Notes: generated from the letters alone by a model not told the origin. 64,000 nucleotides of DNA from Cellulomonas telluris (GCF_004886325.1 NZ_QXFN01000001.1:930001-994000); one strand, 5' to 3'. Shown: positions 52,084-62,766, numbered from the stretch's first letter. A program made the numbers and translations.

Positions 52084-54252
52084 GTGGTCAACTCCCACGC
52101 CTCCGCGTCGCCCGTCGGTGCGGTCCCGGAGGTCCTCCACGGGGTGACCTCGGACCTCCTCGCCGGCGCCCTCGAGGCGACGCTCGTGCCGACCGCCCTG
52201 CTCACGGCCTCGCCCGACGCCGTCCGTGTCGCCTGGGCGAACGGGGCCCTGGCGCGGGCCACCGGGTACGAGCCGCAGCGGGTCGTCGCGCTCGACGTGC
52301 TCACCGACCCGCGTGTCCGACCCGTGGACGTCCCGGCCACGCGCGCCGGGTTCGCCGGCGGCCTGCCGTTCACGCAGCGCGTGGTCCTGCGGCGCTCCGA
52401 CGGCGCCTACGTCCACTGCATCGCGCACCTCGCGCCCGTCGGTGCCCCCGCCCTCCGTGCCGGGGCCTGGGTCGTCGCGCTCCAGGACCTCACGGCGCAG
52501 CTGAGCGAGCGCGCCGAGCAGGTCGCGCTGGTGGAGGCCGAGCGGCGCGAGCGGCGCAGCCTGTCCCTCGTCGCGCGCGTCTCGGACCTGCTGATGGACG
52601 TCGACGAGCCGCACGGGCTGCGGGAGATCGCGTCCCTGCTGACGGCCGAGGTCGTCGGCTGGGCCGGCTTCTACCTGCACGACCGGGGCCTGTGGGCGGC
52701 CGAGGGCCTCGACCCCCGCCGTCCGGGCGGCGCGCCGCGGCCGGACGGGCAGGGCCCCCGCCTGCCCATGTCGTGCCCGCGGGACCCGGTGGGACGGCTC
52801 CTGGGCGGGTCCCCGGACCGGGCCGTGGAGCTCGACCTCGGCGCCGGTCAGCCGGAGGGCACCTACGCGCAGTGGCTCGCCGCGCACGTCGACCTGGCGG
52901 CCGCCCACGCCGAGCGCACCGGTCGGCCCGTCCCGGCCGGGGAGGACCGCACCGTGGTGGTGCTGCCCGTGCCCGGGCGGCGCCGGACCCTCGGCCTCCT
53001 GGTCGTCCGGCCGCGGGGCGGCGGCGGGCTCGCGGCCCTCGACGCGTCGACGCTGACGGTCCTCGAGCTCATCGCCCGGCGCGTGGGCATCTCCATCGAC
53101 AACGTCCGGCTGTACGACCGCGAGCACCGGCTCGCGGAGACGCTGCAGCGCGCGATGCTCCCCGAGCAGGGCGAGGTCGACGGCCTGGACGTGTGGACGT
53201 ACTACTCGCCGAACGCCGACGACGCGCAGGTCGGCGGCGACTGGTACGACGTGCAGCAGCTCGGGGCGGAGACGGTCGGGGTCGTGGTGGGGGACGTCGT
53301 GGGCCACGACGTCGAGGCGGCGGCAGCGATGGGGCAGCTGCGCTCGGTCGTGCGGTCGTACGCCATGGACATCGCCACGCCCGGCTCGGTGCTGGACCGC
53401 GTCGACCAGCTCTTCGGCGGCCTGCGCATCCCGCGTGCGGCGAGCCTCGTGCTGTCCACGCTGCGGCGCGAGCCGGACGGCACCTGGCTGCTGCGCTACG
53501 CCCGCGCCGGCCACCTGCCGGTCCTGCACGTGCGCGACGGGCACGCCACGCAGCTGCGTGACGCCGGCGGCCCCCTGATCGGGTTCGGCACCGGCGGCCG
53601 GACGACGGCGGAGGCCGTCCTCGAGCCCGGCGACGTGCTCGTCTACTACACCGACGGCCTCGTCGAGCGGCGCGACCGCAGCCTCCGTGACGGCCTGACC
53701 GTGCTGGAGACCGTCGCGGCGAGCATCACCGCCCGCGACGCCCCCGGCATCGGGGAGGACCTGCTCTCGCGGCTCGCGGACCACCCCGAGGACGACGTCG
53801 CGGTCGTGGTCGTCCGGGTGCCCGACCCGGAGGACCACCTGCGCGGCACGACGAGCCCGCGCCGGCGGCGGTGGTCGCTGCCCAGCGAGCCCGCGTCGAT
53901 CGCCCGGGCGCGGCACGCCGTCGTGCGCACCTGCGAGGCCTGGGACATCCGCGAGGCGTCCAACGCCGAGCTCGTGGTGAGCGAGCTCGTCGCGAACGCC
54001 GTGCTGCACGGCTGGGGTCACGTCGCCCTGCAGCTCTACGACACGGGCGACGGCCTGCGGATCGAGGTCGAGGACGCCAACCCGACCCCGCCCGTCACGA
54101 CCGACGGGCACCCGGGCCGTGTCGGCGGGTTCGGCATGCAGATCGTCGAGCGGCTGTCCGACTGGGGCTGGCGGCAGTCGCGCGGCGGCAAGGTCGTGTG
54201 GGCGAAGGTGCGCCCGGGCGCGCTGCCGCGGTCGGGGCGCACCGAGGACTGA
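52084..54252 (+). CDS. PAS-GAF-PP2C (SpoIIE) phosphatase with C-terminal HATPase (RsbW-like) domain
   Basis: 722 residues from the GTG at 52084, the best spaced from GGAGG; GTGs at 52078 and 52081 are alternatives. Order: PAS-like domain (about 30-145; AWANGALARATGYEP), linker coiled region, GAF domain (about 165-345), PP2C/SpoIIE domain (about 365-575; GGDWYDV, VVGDVVGHDVEAAAAMGQLR, YYTDGLVERRD) and a GHKL kinase domain (about 590-712; ELVVSELVANAVLHG, FGMQIVERLSDWGW). The protein therefore combines the phosphatase and anti-sigma kinase activities of partner-switching systems. No sigma gene is adjacent. STAS genes flank it on both sides. Confidence 0.93.
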   Translation: MVNSHASASPVGAVPEVLHGVTSDLLAGALEATLVPTALLTASPDAVRVAWANGALARATGYEPQRVVALDVLTDPRVRPVDVPATRAGFAGGLPFTQRVVLRRSDGAYVHCIAHLAPVGAPALRAGAWVVALQDLTAQLSERAEQVALVEAERRERRSLSLVARVSDLLMDVDEPHGLREIASLLTAEVVGWAGFYLHDRGLWAAEGLDPRRPGGAPRPDGQGPRLPMSCPRDPVGRLLGGSPDRAVELDLGAGQPEGTYAQWLAAHVDLAAAHAERTGRPVPAGEDRTVVVLPVPGRRRTLGLLVVRPRGGGGLAALDASTLTVLELIARRVGISIDNVRLYDREHRLAETLQRAMLPEQGEVDGLDVWTYYSPNADDAQVGGDWYDVQQLGAETVGVVVGDVVGHDVEAAAAMGQLRSVVRSYAMDIATPGSVLDRVDQLFGGLRIPRAASLVLSTLRREPDGTWLLRYARAGHLPVLHVRDGHATQLRDAGGPLIGFGTGGRTTAEAVLEPGDVLVYYTDGLVERRDRSLRDGLTVLETVAASITARDAPGIGEDLLSRLADHPEDDVAVVVVRVPDPEDHLRGTTSPRRRRWSLPSEPASIARARHAVVRTCEAWDIREASNAELVVSELVANAVLHGWGHVALQLYDTGDGLRIEVEDANPTPPVTTDGHPGRVGGFGMQIVERLSDWGWRQSRGGKVVWAKVRPGALPRSGRTED

Positions 54253-54297
54253 CCGCGCGGGCTCCCGCGCGCCGGTGGCCGCCGCGGCGGCCCGGGG

Positions 54298-54660
54298 TCA
54301 GGCCGGGGCGTTGGCCCGGTCGTCCTCCGTCACGCCCTCGAGCGGCTCGCAGCGGTGCGAGGTGTCGATGCGGAAGAGGTCGAGCGCGCCGCAGATCTCG
54401 AGGACGAACAGGTCGCGCTCGGCGGCCCCGCGCAGGACGGTGGCGCCGCCGCGGCGCCGCCCCGCGTCGGCGAGCGAGATGAGGAACGCCGCGCCGGTGG
54501 AGTCCATGAACGTCACGCGGCACATGTCGATGACGAGGAGCTGGCGGCGCAGGCCGACCACGCGCGCCGTGACCTCGGGGAACTGGTCGCGCTCCGCCAG
54601 GTCGAGGTCGCCCGCGATGACGAGGGTCGTGGTCGTGGACGACGTCGAGATCTCGATCAT
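54298..54660 (-). CDS. second STAS-domain anti-sigma factor antagonist
   Basis: 120 residues, a bare STAS domain plus a short acidic tail. The phosphorylation segment is VTFMDSTGAAFLISL, with Ser followed by Thr, and the first strand is TTLVIAGDLDLAERDQF. It converges on the phosphatase gene from the other side and is distinct in sequence from the STAS protein at 51575-51997, so the two are not recent copies. It probably is a substrate of the same kinase/phosphatase. Confidence 0.93.
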   Translation of the reverse strand: MIEISTSSTTTTLVIAGDLDLAERDQFPEVTARVVGLRRQLLVIDMCRVTFMDSTGAAFLISLADAGRRRGGATVLRGAAERDLFVLEICGALDLFRIDTSHRCEPLEGVTEDDRANAPA

Positions 54661-54822
54661 GGTGCTCCGGTCCGACGGTGCCGACCGGGGAGGGGCGGCC
54701 GCGGCACGGCCTGCTGGTCGGCCGTTCGACTGTAGCCGCGGTGCCGAGCGGTCGCACCTCGGCCCCGGGTGACTCCCGCGCACGTCCGCCCCCGCAGGCC
54801 CCCCGCGGTGCAGACTGGCGCC

Positions 54823-55239
54823 ATGGCGCACGAGAACCTCCTGGACGGTCCCGCACCCACGCACCTGCCCGCCGACGGCCCGGACGGCGCCGCCCGCACC
54901 GCGCTCTCCGTCGGGGAGGACCCGCGGGACGTCGCCCGCGTCGCCCCCGCCTCGTCGCTCGCCTGGGCCCTGCTGGCCGAGCGAGCGGACGACCCGGTGG
55001 AGGCCTACGCGTACGCCCGCACCGGGTACCACCGCGGCCTGGACGCCCTGCGGCGGGCCGGGTGGCGGGGACGGGGGCCGATCCCGGCCGCGCACGAGCC
55101 GAACCAGGGCTTCCTGCGCGCGCTGCTCGCGCTCGCGGACGCCGCGGACGCGATCGGCGAGACCGAGGAGGGCGAGCGCTGCCGGCAGTTCCTGCTGGAC
55201 TCGGGCACGTCCGCCGACGAGGTCCGCGCGCTGCGCTGA
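54823..55239 (+). CDS. DUF3151 family protein
   Basis: 138 residues, no membrane segment. The pattern [42 protein letters not shown] and [18 protein letters not shown] is that of the actinobacterial DUF3151 family, a helical, repeat-like fold of unknown function. The family is regularly encoded between fba and purA, as here. The ATG at 54823 is chosen because an in-frame longer version would only add shadow sequence. Confidence 0.92.
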   Translation: MAHENLLDGPAPTHLPADGPDGAARTALSVGEDPRDVARVAPASSLAWALLAERADDPVEAYAYARTGYHRGLDALRRAGWRGRGPIPAAHEPNQGFLRALLALADAADAIGETEEGERCRQFLLDSGTSADEVRALR

Positions 55240-55283
55240 TCCCGTCCGGACGGGCGCGCGGCACCCGCGTCACCACCCTCCGG

Positions 55284-55289
55284 TACCCT
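55284..55289 (+). promoter_or_regulatory. TACCCT -10 box, probable purA promoter
   Basis: TACCCT lies about 115 bases before purA in the only spacer between DUF3151 and purA. The leader that follows has ribosome-binding-like purine runs but no riboswitch consensus that I recognise. Confidence 0.4.
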
Positions 55290-55402
55290 TCCGGGTGGCC
55301 GCGGGTCACTGCCGCCCGCGCCCGGGTCACCCGCGCCGCGAGCCCGCTCGCGCCCGTCTGCGGGCGGAGCCGCACCGCAGGCAGCAGGAAGTGGTGATCT
55401 GC

Positions 55403-56663
<1,261 letters not shown>

Positions 56664-56689
<26 letters not shown>

Positions 56690-57956
56690 CCTCCTCGTCG
56701 ACGACGCGCTGGCGCAGGCGCGTCGCGAGGACCACGACGGCGGTGACGGCGACGGCGGTGGCGCCGAGCAGGGCGGGGGCGAGCCCCGCGAGCTCGGCGG
56801 CGGCGCCGGCGGCGAGCGCGCCCAGCGGCATGGCGCCCGTGGCGAGGGTGCGGGACGCGCCGCTGACGCGTCCGAGCAGGTGCGCAGGCACGAGCCGCTG
56901 CCGCATCGTCTGGTTGAGCACGTTGCCCGCGGTGCTCGTCGTGCCCACGACGAGCACCGTCACGGCGACGGCGGCCACGTGCGGGACCAGGACGGGCAGC
57001 GCGAGCGCGGCGTAGGCGACGAGCCACGCGCCGAGGATGAGCCGGACCTCGCCGACGCGGGCGACCAGCCGGGGCGCGAGCAGCGAGCCGGCGACCGCGC
57101 CGACGGCGAGCCCCGCGGCGAGCACGCTGTAGAGCTGCGGGGTCAGCCCGAGGCGCGAGCCGGGGCCGACGCACCACAGCACGAACAGCGTGAAGTAGCC
57201 GGTGCTCGCCATGTTGAGGACGGCCGCGGTGAGGACGACCGGCCGCACGACGCGGTGCCGCAGCAGGACGCCCAGGCCCTCCCGGGCGCGCACCGGACCG
57301 GCGCCGGCCGGCGCGCGGTGCGACCCGGGCACGCCGCGCGCGAGCAGCAGGACCGCGAGCAGGGCGAGCGCGGCGGGGGCGCCGAGCAGCCATCCGCCGC
57401 CGAGCGTGAGCAGGGCGCCGGCGACGGGCGCCCCGACGAAGGAGTTCGCGACCTGCTGCACGGCGACGAGGCGCCCGTTGGCCGCCGGCAGCAGGGCGCG
57501 GGGCACCAGCGTGGGCAGCATGGCGGCGGACGCGAGGTCCGCGAGGACCTCGGTCACGCCGTAGGCGAGGACGAGGACGGCGAGCACCGGGAGGGTGAGC
57601 CGGCCCGTGGCGGCGAGCCACGCCCCGGCGCCGAGGACCACGGCCCGTGCGGCGAGTGCCGCGAGCTGGGCGTGCCGCCGGTCGACGCGGTCGACGAGGG
57701 TGCCTGCGGCGACGCCGAGCACGAGCCACGGCAGCCAGGGCGCGGCGGCGACGAGGGAGAGCGCGGCGGGGGAGCGGGTGAGCGTGACGGCGAGCAGCGG
57801 CACGCCCATCTGCACGACGCCGTCGCCGAGGTTCGCGAGCCCCGACGAGGCGACGAGGGCGTGGAACGGGCGACCGAGGGTGGCGGCGGCCGGCGCGGGT
57901 GCGGACGCGGCAGTCGACGTGCCGGCCGTGGTGGTGCCGCTGACGGGGGTCGTCAT
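56664..57956 (-). CDS. MFS transporter (EntS/macrolide-efflux type)
   Basis: 430 residues. A Thr/Ala-rich lead of 30 residues precedes 12 membrane helices. The sequence [30 protein letters not shown] and [16 protein letters not shown] matches the MFS_3 group that includes enterobactin and macrolide exporters. It shares an intergenic operator array with the divergent ArsR-type regulator, which probably controls it. Its stop codon lies inside the end of purA. The substrate is unknown. Confidence 0.91.
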
Positions 57957-57982
57957 CGCCTGCTCCTCGTTACAGTGGGACG

Positions 57983-58038
57983 AGCTCTGCAGAGATCTCT
58001 TTGCAGAGAGAACTTTGCAAAGGTATCTCTGCAGATGA
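57983..58038. promoter_or_regulatory. four 14-bp tandem palindromic operators between MFS and ArsR genes
   Basis: Four palindromes centred on TGCA occur at centres 57989.5, 58003.5, 58017.5 and 58031.5, exactly 14 bp apart. The cores are CTCTGCAGAG, CTTTGCAGAG, CTTTGCAAAG and CTCTGCAGAT, consensus CTYTGCARAG. The array runs without gaps from 27 bases ahead of the MFS start to over the ATG of the regulator. It is A+T-rich for this genome. It should bind the ArsR-type regulator cooperatively and silence both genes. Confidence 0.85.
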
Positions 58039-58646
58039 CCCAGGACAAGACCCCCCTCGGCACCGAGGCGCTGAAGGCCTTCGCCCACCCGCTGCGCATG
58101 GCGATGTACGCGGCGCTGCGCGACGACGGCCCCGCCACCGCGAGCATGCTGGCGCGACGCTTCGGGGAGTCGAGCGGCCAGACCAGCTACCACCTGCGCC
58201 AGCTCGAGCGGCACGGGTTCGTCGAGGACGACCCCGACCGTCCCGGCAGCCGGGAGCGCTGGTGGCGGTCGCGCGGGTTCAGCCTCGACGTGCGCGACCT
58301 GCTGGAGGACCCCGACGCCGCGCCCGCCGCGCACGCCCTCCTGGACGACGTGGTCGCCGAGCGCGCACGGACCCTGTCGGCGCGGGTCGAGGAGCGCCCG
58401 ACACGCCCGTGGTCCCCCGAGATGACCCTGACCTCGACCCTCCGGCTCACGCAGGACGAGGCAGCGGAGCTCGTCGAGCGCGGCCAGGCGCTCGTCGAGG
58501 AGTACCGCGCACGGGCCGCCGAGCGGATCGACGCGGGCGACCTGGCGGGCCGCCACCGCGTCCGCGTCTACCTCGACGTCCTCGCGCTGCCGGCGGCCGC
58601 CGGCGGCGACGTGCCGGAGCCGCCCGCCGCGCCGCCGGCCGGCTGA
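58035..58646 (+). CDS. ArsR-like winged-helix transcriptional regulator
   Basis: 203 residues. The N-terminal winged helix ([52 protein letters not shown]) is of the ArsR/DUF-type HTH_20 group. The rest is a helical region with [15 protein letters not shown] and [27 protein letters not shown], which is found in regulators located beside MFS pumps. No metal-binding Cys pair is seen, so the effector is likely organic. The ATG is inside the fourth operator, implying strict autorepression. The stop codon lies in a tandem duplication. Confidence 0.91.
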   Translation: MTQDKTPLGTEALKAFAHPLRMAMYAALRDDGPATASMLARRFGESSGQTSYHLRQLERHGFVEDDPDRPGSRERWWRSRGFSLDVRDLLEDPDAAPAAHALLDDVVAERARTLSARVEERPTRPWSPEMTLTSTLRLTQDEAAELVERGQALVEEYRARAAERIDAGDLAGRHRVRVYLDVLALPAAAGGDVPEPPAAPPAG

Positions 58647-58681
58647 CCCGGCGGGCGGCCGGCCGGCTGACCCGGCGGGCG
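58634..58681 (+). repeat. two exact 24-base tandem copies spanning the regulator's stop codon
   Basis: Positions 58634-58657 recur exactly at 58658-58681. The first copy contains the TGA of the ArsR-type gene (58644-58646), so a second in-register TGA follows 24 bases later. A similar stop-codon duplication occurs after the LacI gene at 34642-34679. Confidence 0.85.
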
Positions 58682-58738
58682 GCGCCCCGGACGGGCGTCC
58701 GACGCGGCCGGCGCCGCCGGTCGGTACGCTCGGCGCCC

Positions 58739-60058
58739 GTGGAGATCCTCGTCGTCGGCACCGGTGCCCGTGAGCACGCCCTCGTCCGCGCGCTGGCGCT
58801 CGACCCCGCCGTCACCGCGCTGCACGCGGCGCCCGGCAACCCGGGGATCGCGCGGCACGCGGAGCTGCACGCCGTCGACCCGCTGGACGGCGCCGCCGTC
58901 GCGGAGCTGGCGACGTCGCTCGGCGTCGACCTCGTCGTCGTCGGCCCGGAGGCGCCGCTCGTCGCGGGCGTCGCCGACGCGGTGCGGGAGGCGGGCGTCC
59001 CCGTGTTCGGCCCGTCGCGGGAGGCCGCGCGCCTCGAGGGGTCGAAGGCGTTCGCCAAGGAGGTCATGGCGGCGGCGGGCGTGCCCACGGCGGAGCCGCG
59101 CGTCGCGACCACGGTCGAGGAGGTCGAGTCCGCGCTCGACGCGTTCGGCGCCCCGTACGTCGTGAAGGACGACGGGCTGGCCGCCGGCAAGGGCGTCGTC
59201 GTCACGGACGACCGGGCCGCCGCGCTCGCGCACGCGGAGGCGTGCCTCGGCAAGGACGGCGGCACCGTCGTGGTCGAGGAGTACCTCGACGGCCCGGAGG
59301 TCTCGCTGTTCGTGCTGTCCGACGGCACCGACGTCGTGCCGCTCGTCCCGGCGCAGGACTTCAAGCGCGCGCTCGACGGCGACGCCGGCCCGAACACCGG
59401 CGGCATGGGCGCGTACTCGCCGCTGCCGTGGGCGCCCGAGGGGCTCGTGGACGAGGTCGTCGAGACCGTCGCCCGGCCCACCGTCGCCGAGATGGCCCGG
59501 CGCGGCACCCCCTTCGTCGGGGTCCTGTACTGCGGCCTCGCCCTCACGAGCCGGGGTGTGCGGGTCGTGGAGTTCAACGCGCGCTTCGGCGACCCGGAGA
59601 CGCAGGTCGTGCTCGCGCGCCTCGCGACGCCGCTCGGCGGTGTGCTCCTCGCTGCCGCGACCGGGCGGCTGGGGGAGCTGCCGCCGCTGCACTGGCGCGC
59701 CGACGCGGCCGTCACGGTCGTCGTCGCGTCGGAGGGCTACCCGCAGGCCCCGCGCACGGGCGACCCCATCACGGGCCTCGACGGGGCCGACACCGTGCCC
59801 GGCGTGCACGTGCTGCACGCCGGCACCGCCGTGCGCACGACCGGGGAGACCGGCGAGAACCCGCTGAACGCACCGCTGCTCGTGTCCGCGGGCGGCCGCG
59901 TGCTCTCGGTGGTGGGTGTGGGGGAGACCCTCGCCGCGGCGCGGCGCGCGGCCTACGTCGCGGTGGACGCCATCAACCTCGGCGGGTCGCACCACCGCAC
60001 CGACATCGCGCTCGCGGCGGCGGAGGACGCGGCGGCGGAGGACGCGGCCGGGCGCTGA
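58739..60058 (+). CDS. purD: phosphoribosylamine-glycine ligase PurD
   Basis: 439 residues, ATP-grasp fold. Signatures are [15 protein letters not shown] at the start, [62 protein letters not shown] and [13 protein letters not shown] (ATP-grasp metal site). It joins phosphoribosylamine and glycine in purine synthesis. The GTG at 58739 has no ribosome-binding site; TACGCT at 58725-58730 lies eight bases upstream, so the mRNA may be leaderless. The Ala/Asp tail with a repeated AAEDAA is a small extension. Confidence 0.96.
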   Translation: MEILVVGTGAREHALVRALALDPAVTALHAAPGNPGIARHAELHAVDPLDGAAVAELATSLGVDLVVVGPEAPLVAGVADAVREAGVPVFGPSREAARLEGSKAFAKEVMAAAGVPTAEPRVATTVEEVESALDAFGAPYVVKDDGLAAGKGVVVTDDRAAALAHAEACLGKDGGTVVVEEYLDGPEVSLFVLSDGTDVVPLVPAQDFKRALDGDAGPNTGGMGAYSPLPWAPEGLVDEVVETVARPTVAEMARRGTPFVGVLYCGLALTSRGVRVVEFNARFGDPETQVVLARLATPLGGVLLAAATGRLGELPPLHWRADAAVTVVVASEGYPQAPRTGDPITGLDGADTVPGVHVLHAGTAVRTTGETGENPLNAPLLVSAGGRVLSVVGVGETLAAARRAAYVAVDAINLGGSHHRTDIALAAAEDAAAEDAAGR

Positions 60059-60066
60059 CGCGCGGA

Positions 60067-60089
60067 CGCGGCGCCCGCCCGGCGCCGCG
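60067..60089. terminator. terminator between purD and the AAA+ gene
   Basis: CGCGGCGCC (60067-60075) pairs with GGCGCCGCG (60081-60089) around a five-base loop in the 43-base gap between convergent genes, so it can end both transcripts. Confidence 0.7.
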
Positions 60090-60101
60090 CCCGGACCGCC
60101 C

Positions 60102-61490
60102 TCAGCCGGCGACGCCCAGCAGCGACCGGGTGATCCGCTCGGAGTCGCCCGCCATCTCGCGGATGGCCGCGGCCAGGTCGGCGTCCCCGACCGTGCGGTT
60201 CTGCTCCGCCGCGAGCAGCACGGCCCGGCGGATCGCCTCCTTGACGAACGACGCCGTCATGCCGGCCGTCGCGTCCGCGGCGGCGTCCAGCGCGTCGTCG
60301 GAGAACGGCAGGCCCTGCGCGTAGAGGGCGAACAGCCGGCGGCGTCCCGCGTCGTCCGGCAGCGGCACCTCGACGGCCAGGTCGATGCGGCCCGGCCGCT
60401 GCGCGAGCGCCGGCTCGAGCACGTCGGCGCGGTTCGTCGTGAGCAGGAACGTCACGTCCGCGTCGGGGGCGAGGCCGTCGAGGGCGTCGAGCACCTCGAA
60501 CAGGACCGGCGTGGTGCCCCCCATCGAGCGTTCCTCCGCGACGAGGTCGCAGTCCTCCAGGACCACGATCGACGGCTGCAGCGCCCGGGCGGTCTCGGCG
60601 GCGACGCCGATGAGCTGCAGCGCAGGGCCGGAGAGCAGGATCACCGTCGTGCCCGGGCTCGCGCCCACGAGGTGCCGGACGGTGTGCGTCTTGCCGGTGC
60701 CGGGCGGGCCGTACAGCAGCACCCCGCGCTTGAGGTGCTGACCGGCGGCGCGCAGGGCGTCCCGGTGCCGCGCGACGCCGAGCACCTGCCGCTCGACCCG
60801 CTCGAGCGTGCCGTCGGGCAGCACCACGTCCTCGCGGGGCACGACCGGCCGCGCGACGTGCACCACGCCGGCCTCGCCCGGGTCGAACGGCGAGCCCGAG
60901 AACGTGACGACCTGCCCGCGCAGCGCGCTGCGGGCGTCCATCTCGTGCCGGACCCGGGTGAGGACGTCGGCCGCCACCGCCTCGTCCGGGCAGAGCACCT
61001 CGAGGACGGGCGCGCCGTTGTGCCGCATGTTCGTCCGACGCTGCAGCAGCGCGACGGGCACGCCGTCCGCCGTGAACAGGTGCAGGCCGAACGCGACCGT
61101 CTGCCGGGTCGTCGTCGGGCCGGTGGCCGCCCGGTGGTAGTCGACGGGGCCCACGGGGAACTGCCCCCACGCACCCGCGTGCTGCAGGATCTCCGACAGC
61201 GACATGTGGGCGCGCTGGTCACCGCCGCCCACGCCGACGAGACGTCCGCCACCGGCGTCCGCGACGACGGCGGCGACGGCGATGTCCACGTCCACCCGGC
61301 GCAGCACCGGCAGCTCCGCGGTGTGGACGGCGAGCGTGCGCGGGTCCGTGCCGAGGTGCTCGGCGAGCAGGGGCACGAGCGGGTCGAGGACGGCGCCCTG
61401 CTCGGCCTGCTGGCGGCGCGCGGCCGCCTCGCCGAGGGCCTGGTACGCCGTGAGGAACGCGTCGAGCTGCTCGGGGGAGATCTGCGCCAT
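60102..61490 (-). CDS. AAA+ ATPase with an uncharacterised N-terminal domain
   Basis: 462 residues. The C-terminal half is a classical AAA+ module: Walker A LLYGPPGTGKTHT (Lys267), Walker B IVVLEDCDLV, sensor/second region FLLTTNRADVLEPALAQRPGRIDL with the arginine finger, and a lid helix domain ending in ITRSLLGVAG. The first 230 residues are not recognised; they include FPVGPVDYHRAATGPTTTRQTV and RPVVPREDVVLPDGTLERV. The protein resembles proteasomal-ATPase-like or SpoVK-like members but lacks their N-domains. GGAGGA lies upstream of the ATG. It lies between purD and purC on the opposite strand; partner unknown. Confidence 0.88.
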   Translation of the reverse strand: MAQISPEQLDAFLTAYQALGEAAARRQQAEQGAVLDPLVPLLAEHLGTDPRTLAVHTAELPVLRRVDVDIAVAAVVADAGGGRLVGVGGGDQRAHMSLSEILQHAGAWGQFPVGPVDYHRAATGPTTTRQTVAFGLHLFTADGVPVALLQRRTNMRHNGAPVLEVLCPDEAVAADVLTRVRHEMDARSALRGQVVTFSGSPFDPGEAGVVHVARPVVPREDVVLPDGTLERVERQVLGVARHRDALRAAGQHLKRGVLLYGPPGTGKTHTVRHLVGASPGTTVILLSGPALQLIGVAAETARALQPSIVVLEDCDLVAEERSMGGTTPVLFEVLDALDGLAPDADVTFLLTTNRADVLEPALAQRPGRIDLAVEVPLPDDAGRRRLFALYAQGLPFSDDALDAAADATAGMTASFVKEAIRRAVLLAAEQNRTVGDADLAAAIREMAGDSERITRSLLGVAG

Positions 61491-61570
61491 GCCGTCCTCC
61501 GGGTCGTGGGTGCGTCCACCGTAGGGGTGGGGGCGCACGCCCGTCCCGCACTCCACGGCACACTGTGCCC

Positions 61571-62497
61571 GTGAGCGACGCGACCCCCACCGTCCCCGTC
61601 CTGCCCGGCTGGCGGCACGTCTACTCGGGCAAGGTCCGGGACCTGTTCGAGCCGGACGACTCGACCGCCGGCGTCGCGCTGCGCGACCTGCACGGCGACG
61701 TCGTCCTCGTCGTCGCGAGCGACCGGGTCTCCGCGTACGACCACGTGCTGAGCCCGGGCATCCCGGGCAAGGGCGTCGTGCTGACGCAGCTGAGCCTGTG
61801 GTGGTTCGAGCAGCTCGCCGACCTCGTGCCCAACCACGTCGTGACGACCGACGTGCCCGACGCGGTCGCCGGGCGCGCGATGGTCTGCCGGCGCCTCGAC
61901 ATGTTCCCGGTCGAGTGCGTCGCCCGCGGCTACCTCACCGGGTCGGGGCTGGCCGAGTACCGCGCGAGCGGCGAGGTCACGGGCATCCGGCTGCCGTCGG
62001 GCCTGGTCGACGGCTCCCGCCTGCCGGCCCCGATCTTCACGCCGGCGACGAAGGCCGCCGTCGGCGAGCACGACGAGAACGTGCGGTTCTCGGCGGTGGT
62101 CGACCTGGTCGGCCCCGGCACCGCGGAGCGGCTGCGCGACCTCACGCTCGCGGTCTACGGGCGGGCGGAGCAGGTCGCGCGCGACCGCGGCGTGATCCTC
62201 GCGGACACGAAGCTCGAGTTCGGCGCCGACCCGTCCACGGGCGACGTGACCCTCGGCGACGAGGTGCTCACGCCGGACTCCTCGCGGTTCTGGCCCGCGG
62301 ACCAGTGGGAGCCCGGCCGCGCGCAGTCGAGCTTCGACAAGCAGTTCGTCCGCGACTGGCTGACGTCGCCGGCGTCGGGCTGGGACCGGGCGTCGGACAC
62401 CCCGCCGCCCGCGCTGCCGCAGGACGTCGTCGCGCGCACCCGCGAACGCTACCTGGAGGCGTTCGAGCGCCTCACGGGCCGCGCCCTCAGCCTCTGA
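61571..62497 (+). CDS. purC: phosphoribosylaminoimidazole-succinocarboxamide synthase PurC
   Basis: 308 residues, the longer actinobacterial form of SAICAR synthetase. Signatures are VYSGKVRDLFE, VASDRVSAYDHVL, VECVARGYLTGSGLAEY and the nucleotide region ILADTKLEFGAD, then EVLTPDSSRFWP. It joins CAIR and aspartate in purine synthesis. A CACACT box ends six bases before the GTG at 61571 and there is no ribosome-binding site, so it may be leaderless; a GTG two codons earlier is an alternative. Confidence 0.96.
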   Translation: MSDATPTVPVLPGWRHVYSGKVRDLFEPDDSTAGVALRDLHGDVVLVVASDRVSAYDHVLSPGIPGKGVVLTQLSLWWFEQLADLVPNHVVTTDVPDAVAGRAMVCRRLDMFPVECVARGYLTGSGLAEYRASGEVTGIRLPSGLVDGSRLPAPIFTPATKAAVGEHDENVRFSAVVDLVGPGTAERLRDLTLAVYGRAEQVARDRGVILADTKLEFGADPSTGDVTLGDEVLTPDSSRFWPADQWEPGRAQSSFDKQFVRDWLTSPASGWDRASDTPPPALPQDVVARTRERYLEAFERLTGRALSL

Positions 62498-62503
62498 GGG
62501 CCG

Positions 62504-62722
62504 TCAGAGCAGCGTCAGCACCCCGAGCACGCCCACCGCGAGGCCGAGCGCGAGCGACACCGCGATGAGCACGGCGTGCACGGTGAGGAAGCGGGTCGGC
62601 CGGCCGGCGTCGTCGCGCGAGCGCGGGTCGGCGGCGATGCGCTGCCAGAAGCGCGGCCAGATGAGCAGGTTCCAGGCCCCCGCGACGACGAGGACGACGG
62701 ACCAGGCGACGGGGAGCTCCAC
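62504..62722 (-). CDS. SCO4848-family small membrane protein
   Basis: 72 residues from the GTG at 62722. Two membrane helices (WSVVLVVAGAWNLLIWP and VHAVLIAVSLALGLAVGVLGV) are joined by a charged loop RFWQRIAADPRSRDDAGRPTRF. This is the layout of the small actinobacterial SCO4848 family, whose function is unknown. Longer in-frame versions would run through the neighbouring nuclease gene and are not credible. It lies six bases from the purC stop. Confidence 0.8.
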   Translation of the reverse strand: MELPVAWSVVLVVAGAWNLLIWPRFWQRIAADPRSRDDAGRPTRFLTVHAVLIAVSLALGLAVGVLGVLTLL

Positions 62723-62766
62723 GGCGCCGATGATCCCACGCACGCGGCGGCGGGCCCGGCGCGGCC

